Shown here one piece after another: positions 60,231-64,000 of a stretch of 64,000 bases of DNA; within the stretch, counting starts at the first letter, position 1, and every line of letters begins with the position of its first letter. This stretch comes from Vreelandella neptunia (GTDB lineage: Bacteria > Pseudomonadota > Gammaproteobacteria > Pseudomonadales > Halomonadaceae): contig NZ_JHQL01000001.1 in assembly GCF_000712975.1 (NCBI RefSeq), positions 538,625 to 602,624 of the forward strand, read 5' to 3'. The notes below the pieces were generated by a model that was given only the letters and a program-made list of their open reading frames with translations, did not search any database and had not been told where the DNA came from. Both the position numbers and the translations under genes were made by a program.

Positions 60231-62078
60231 TTATTGATAGCCTTCTGCCTGCAGATGAAATAATGAAGCATACCGACCATTCACTGCTAGCAGTTCTTCA
60301 TGGGTGCCACGCTCAATAATCGCCCCTTGATCGATCACAATGATCTGGTCGGCACTGCGCACCGTCGAAAAACGGTGAGAAATTAAAATCGTCATTTTAT
60401 CGCGGCTGTGCTCACGAAAACGCGCAAAGACTTCTGCTTCTGCGGCGGCATCCATCGCGGCGGTAGGCTCATCCAGCACTAAAATATCGGCATTTTTCCG
60501 CATGTAGGCGCGCGATAGCGCTACTTTTTGCCACTGGCCACCTGACAGCTCCTGGCCATTTTTAAACCAGCGCCCTAACTGGGTTTGGTAGCCATCAGGC
60601 ATGCGGTCAATAAAGCCATCGGCCATGCCTTCATGGGCCGCCTGGTGCCAGCGCTGTTCATCGCTAAAGGCCTGGGTGTCCCCCACGCCTAAGTTTTCCC
60701 CCACGGTCAGCTGGTAACGTACAAAATCCTGAAAAATCACGCCCACCCGTTCCCGTAATGCTTGGGTATTCCAATGGTTGAGGTCGCTACCATCCAGCAG
60801 AATACGCCCTTTGGTGGGGTGGTAAAGCCGTGTTAATAGCTTAATCAGCGTGGTTTTTCCTGAACCGTTTTCGCCAACGAGTGCAATGCTGTTGCCTGGG
60901 GCTAAGTGCAAGGAAATATCGTGCAGTACCTCGCTGCCACCTGGGTAGGAAAAGCTGACGTGCTCAAAGCGAAGCCCGTCGCCAGGTATTGCGCCCTGGG
61001 TGAGTTGACCGGCTTCCGCTTCCGTTGGCTGCTCTAGGTATTCGTAAAGGTTCGATAAGTAGAGGTTATCTTCGTACATGCCGCTAATGGCCGTCAGGCT
61101 TGCCGATAACGCTCCCTGGCCTTGTTTAAATACCATTAAGTACATGGTCATTTGGCCAAGTGTCAGCGCCCCGGCCACCGTTTCGACCACCACCCAGCCG
61201 TAAGCGGCGTAAAACGTCAGTGTGCCTAATAAGCCGAGAATAAACCCCCAGCTTTCCCTGCGTAACGTGAGGCGGCGGTCTTCGGCAAACAGTCGGGTGA
61301 ATATATCCCGGTAGCGCTGCAGAAACAGGCCTTCAAGGCCGAAGAGTTTGACTTCTTTAATGCTGTCTTCCCGGGCCAGCACGGTTTCCAGGTACATCTG
61401 CATGCGGGTTTGCGGTGAACGCCAGCGAAATAGCCGGAAGGCATCGCCAGAGAACTTTGCCTCCGAGAGAAACACCGGCAGAGCGCCTGCTACTAAGATG
61501 AGCAGCGCCCAGGGCGAAAACTGGACGAGTAAAAAACCAAAACTAGCCAATGAAATAGCGTTTTGCAGCAATCCGAAGGTTTTATTCACCAGCGCGAGCG
61601 GTCGGGTGGATGCTTCGCGGCGCGCACGGGTGAGCTTGTCGTAAAGCTCGGAATCTTCAAATTGGCTAAGCGAAAGCGTGCCCGCTTTCTCAAGAATCAT
61701 CACATTGACTTTCTGGCCTAGTAGCGCACGCAGCAGCGATTGCTGGGCCGACAGGCCGCGCTGAGCCAGCGCGATCAGCGCAATAATAAGGCCTTCCAAA
61801 GCCACCAAGCCCAATACTGGGGTTAACGTTTCCCATAAGCTGGCAGTGCTTGAAGATTGGTGGCTTTCCATTGCTGTCACCACACCATCAACAATCAGCT
61901 GGCCAACCCAGGCGGCCACGGCAGGCAGCACGCCTGCCACCAGGGTACACAGTGCTAAGCCAAGCATCATCCAGCGCGAGGTTTCCCACACCAGCGCAAG
62001 TGCTTGGCGGCTATAGCGGAACACGCTAAAGAAACCGCTGAACGGGGAGTGAGCAGGAACAGAGGGGGGTGGCGTCAT
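60231..62078 (-). CDS. ABC exporter, fused membrane and ATPase domains
   Basis: A 615-aa half-exporter of the MsbA/MDR group. Six helices (about residues 30-340) then the ATPase: Walker A LVGENGSGKTTLIKLL, Q-loop VIFQDFVRYQLTVGENLG, signature ELSGGQWQKVALSRA, Walker B ILVLDEPTAAMD and H-loop ISHRFSTVR. It should act as a homodimer exporting a lipid, peptide or drug. The signature has a Trp (SGGQW) seen in peptide/bacteriocin-type exporters. Substrate unknown. It follows the gamma-glutamyltransferase gene in the same direction. Confidence 0.93.
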   Translation of the reverse strand: MTPPPSVPAHSPFSGFFSVFRYSRQALALVWETSRWMMLGLALCTLVAGVLPAVAAWVGQLIVDGVVTAMESHQSSSTASLWETLTPVLGLVALEGLIIALIALAQRGLSAQQSLLRALLGQKVNVMILEKAGTLSLSQFEDSELYDKLTRARREASTRPLALVNKTFGLLQNAISLASFGFLLVQFSPWALLILVAGALPVFLSEAKFSGDAFRLFRWRSPQTRMQMYLETVLAREDSIKEVKLFGLEGLFLQRYRDIFTRLFAEDRRLTLRRESWGFILGLLGTLTFYAAYGWVVVETVAGALTLGQMTMYLMVFKQGQGALSASLTAISGMYEDNLYLSNLYEYLEQPTEAEAGQLTQGAIPGDGLRFEHVSFSYPGGSEVLHDISLHLAPGNSIALVGENGSGKTTLIKLLTRLYHPTKGRILLDGSDLNHWNTQALRERVGVIFQDFVRYQLTVGENLGVGDTQAFSDEQRWHQAAHEGMADGFIDRMPDGYQTQLGRWFKNGQELSGGQWQKVALSRAYMRKNADILVLDEPTAAMDAAAEAEVFARFREHSRDKMTILISHRFSTVRSADQIIVIDQGAIIERGTHEELLAVNGRYASLFHLQAEGYQ

Positions 62079-62141
62079 TAGTTAGCAACATAGCTTTTAA
62101 AGAAGAGTGCCATGATGCGACGCTTTGGCGTTGATAGCCAG

Positions 62142-62179
62142 CCTACTGGCGTGCAGTGGGTCAACTGCACGCCAGTAGG
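62142..62179. terminator. 16-bp perfect hairpin between two minus-strand genes
   Basis: Stem cctactggcgtgcagt / actgcacgccagtagg with a 6-nt loop. It lies after the gamma-glutamyltransferase stop and before the ABC exporter start on the minus strand. No T-run follows; it may terminate, stabilise the upstream mRNA, or be a repetitive palindrome. Confidence 0.6.
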
Positions 62180-62241
62180 TGGTGAAGGTAGGTGTTGAAA
62201 GCTCTTGGCAAAAGCTCGTGATAAACGTAAAGAGGGAACGC

Positions 62242-63852
62242 TTAAAGCGGTAAAACAGCGCCATCGGTACGCGGTTCGGTACCGCCTTGTAAAACGCCGC
62301 TGTCAGGGTCGCGCAGGATAATCTGGCCGCGGCCAAAGCTGATTGAATCAGCTACTTTAACAATGTGATGCCCGCGACGTGCCAGCGCCAGGGCAAGGTG
62401 GTTGGGAAAGTCGGCTTCAACTTCAACGGTGGTGCCTTTGGTCCACTTCCAGCGTGGCATATCCAGCGCTGCCTGGGGGTTTAAGTGGTCTTCCAACATG
62501 GCGGTCACCACCTGTAACTGTCCTTGTGGCTGCATATAACCGCCCATCACGCCAAACGGCCCAACGGCTTGGTTATCCTTGGTAATAAACCCAGGAATAA
62601 TGGTGTGATAGGTGCGTTTGCCGGGGGCTAATGCATTGGCATGTTCAGGGTCTAGGGAGAATGACCAGCCGCGGTTTTGCAGGCTAATGCCTGTGCCTGG
62701 CACCACCATGCCAGAGCCGAAACCTTTAAAATTACTCTGGATAAACGACACCATATTGCCGTCGCTGTCGGCGGTTGCAAGATACACGGTGCCGCCTTGT
62801 AAGGGGTTACCGTGGACAGGATCAACTGCCTGCTCGCCAATCAGCGCGGCTCGCGTTTTCAAATAGTTGTCATCAAGCATCTGCTCGGTGGTAGGTGCCA
62901 TATCAGCACGCTCAGTAATATGTTTGAAACCATCCATGTAGGCCAGTTTCGTTGCTTCAATGCGACGGTGGAGAGTTTCTAAGGTGTCACCTGGGCAGGC
63001 TTCTAAACGTTCTAACATACCGAGCGCCTGGAGCACGATCATACCGCTGCCGTTGGGGGGGATCTCCCAAATATCGTGTCCTTTATAGCGAACGCTAATG
63101 GGGTCTACCCATTCAGGCTGGTAAGCGGCAAGGTCTTCTTTTCGCAGCAAACCACCATTCTCGCGGGAAAAGGCGTCAATTGTTTCTGCCAGTTCGCCTT
63201 GGTAGAAAGCCTTGGCGTTTGTGTTCGCAATGGCGTGTAAGCTTTTGGCGTGATCAGGTGATGACCATAGCTCGCCAGGACGAGGCGCATGACCCTTTGG
63301 CGCGAAGGTCGCAAACCAAGGTTGGAAAGACGCCTCATGATAAGCCGAGTAGGTATCGAAGGCTTCTTGCCACATTTGATGAATAACCGGGGTGACGGCA
63401 AAGCCTTCTTCTGCCAAAGCAATGGCTGGGGCTAATAGCTGTGCAAATGGCAGCTTGCCAAAGCGTTCGGAAAGCGCAGCCCACGCGGCGGGTGCTCCAG
63501 GTACGGTAACTGGCAACATACCGTGGTTGGGTATCGTGTCATGGCCGAGTGCTTTCAGGGCGTCGATAGTCGCTGCTTGAGGGGCTGGGCCACTGGCGTT
63601 AAGGCCGTGCAGCTTGCCATCCACCCACACAATGGCGAAGGCATCGCTGCCAATGCCGTTGGAGGTCGGTTCTACCACGGTGAGCGCTGCGGCGGTGGCA
63701 ATGGCCGCATCAATAGCATTGCCTCCCTGCTGTAAAATGCTAATACCTACCTGGGCAGCTAATGGCTGTGAGGTTGCCACCATGCCGCGTTTGCCAAAAG
63801 TGGCCATGCGGCGAGAGGCGCTTGGGTAGTAAAGGGCATTGTGTTGCATCAT
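62242..63852 (-). CDS. Gamma-glutamyltransferase family protein
   Basis: A 536-aa Ntn-hydrolase of the Ggt family, which cleaves itself before a threonine. QQGGNAIDAAIATAAAL, NGIGSDAFAIVW, PGAPAAWAAL, IPPNGSGMIVLQALGML and the autocatalytic region GGTVYLATADSDGNMVSFIQS are typical; the nucleophile is the Thr of GGTVY. No clear signal peptide is seen, unlike periplasmic Ggt, so it belongs to the cytoplasmic/YwrD-like branch. The substrate may be a gamma-glutamyl compound or acylated antibiotic-like amide. aagga lies 4 nt before the ATG, and a second ATG follows at once. Confidence 0.92.
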   Translation of the reverse strand: MMQHNALYYPSASRRMATFGKRGMVATSQPLAAQVGISILQQGGNAIDAAIATAAALTVVEPTSNGIGSDAFAIVWVDGKLHGLNASGPAPQAATIDALKALGHDTIPNHGMLPVTVPGAPAAWAALSERFGKLPFAQLLAPAIALAEEGFAVTPVIHQMWQEAFDTYSAYHEASFQPWFATFAPKGHAPRPGELWSSPDHAKSLHAIANTNAKAFYQGELAETIDAFSRENGGLLRKEDLAAYQPEWVDPISVRYKGHDIWEIPPNGSGMIVLQALGMLERLEACPGDTLETLHRRIEATKLAYMDGFKHITERADMAPTTEQMLDDNYLKTRAALIGEQAVDPVHGNPLQGGTVYLATADSDGNMVSFIQSNFKGFGSGMVVPGTGISLQNRGWSFSLDPEHANALAPGKRTYHTIIPGFITKDNQAVGPFGVMGGYMQPQGQLQVVTAMLEDHLNPQAALDMPRWKWTKGTTVEVEADFPNHLALALARRGHHIVKVADSISFGRGQIILRDPDSGVLQGGTEPRTDGAVLPL

Positions 63853-63884
63853 AAAATCCTTTGCAGCGGCATAAGAAAAACTAT

Positions 63885-64000
63885 TTATGGCGATGGAGTG
63901 GCTTGTTGAAGGCGTTTAACTTTGCGGTCTTGGTAAAGTGAGAACACCACCGAGGCAACGGCTAGTGCCAAAAACAGGGCAGAAAGCGGCCGTGTTAAAA
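63885..64000 (-). CDS. C-terminus of a permease, likely tripartite tricarboxylate transporter TctA
   Basis: The last 37 codons of a minus-strand gene that continues beyond the right edge; stop at 63885-63887. The visible end is one membrane helix followed by a basic tail: LTRPLSALFLALAVASVVFS, then LYQDRKVKRLQQ. The RP-x-SA helix and tail resemble the end of TctA permeases. With so short a piece, the family is a probable call only. Frames 1 and 2 stop early, which supports this one. Confidence 0.6.
   Translation of the reverse strand, partial: LTRPLSALFLALAVASVVFSLYQDRKVKRLQQATPSP

Noticed and set aside
60200..60232. Possible Fur box (taataattgttatta)
   Set aside because: It is symmetrical but matches the consensus poorly and lies behind a gene rather than before one.

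Overview
The window looks like chromosomal DNA of a moderately halophilic gammaproteobacterium, most likely Halomonas or a close relative (Halomonadaceae). This is inferred from protein resemblance, many acidic exported proteins and overall gene content; no rRNA or tRNA gene is present to settle it. Gene density is normal. There is no phage, insertion sequence, plasmid function or CRISPR array. Two genes are cut by the window edges: a voltage-gated potassium channel on the left and a probable tripartite tricarboxylate transporter permease on the right.

Layout. 1-5.5 kb: K+ channel end, an outer-membrane barrel protein, the methionine sulfoxide repair pair msrPQ and the two-component system beside it. 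5.6-8.2 kb: DUF2157/DUF4401/GDYXXLXY membrane triad. 8.2-16.2 kb: pirin, MscS channel, an LplT-PlsC-Aas type fusion with a short C-terminus, an HTH regulator, rlmA. 16.2-18 kb: short tandem repeats, a cold-shock protein, a Trp-rich small protein, a nucleoside deaminase and a 57-residue Pmp3-type protein. 18-26.6 kb: TonB receptor, membrane PQQ dehydrogenase, CurA-like reductase, RlpA-like protein, PPC-repeat protein. 26.6-31 kb: EamA transporter/LysR pair, cytochrome b561, 7TMR-GGDEF cyclase. 31-37.6 kb: argP and an argO-like exporter separated by the iron genes fhuF, fhuC and fhuB, then threonine aldolase. 37.7-43 kb: FAD oxidase, speG, two related micro-proteins (40 and 37 aa), hydrolase, phosphoesterase, CDF transporter. 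43-46 kb: class III aminotransferase, CMD-family protein and divergent RpiR regulator.

46-54.7 kb is a complete assimilatory nitrate/nitrite module: nirD, nirB and a FAD electron-transfer subunit on the minus strand, nasA and a siroheme SUMT on the plus strand. The 654-bp gap between them holds two sigma54-type promoters facing outward, an NtrC-like palindrome, and in each leader hairpins with ANTAR-type loops (A at position 1, G at position 4) overlapping an intrinsic terminator. This predicts NtrC-activated transcription followed by NasR/NasT-type antitermination on both sides.

54.8-60 kb: arfA (ribosome rescue) with the hairpin that spans its own stop codon, then a signalling cluster of an OmpR-type regulator, an exported protein with a sulfite-oxidase-like sequence but no cysteine, a hybrid kinase with HPt, and a REC-EAL phosphodiesterase. 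60.2-64 kb: ABC exporter, gamma-glutamyltransferase and the partial permease.

A recurring oddity is short tandem duplication (12-17 bp units) next to gene starts and ends, at about 1.3, 16.3, 17.8, 18.1 and 54.8 kb.
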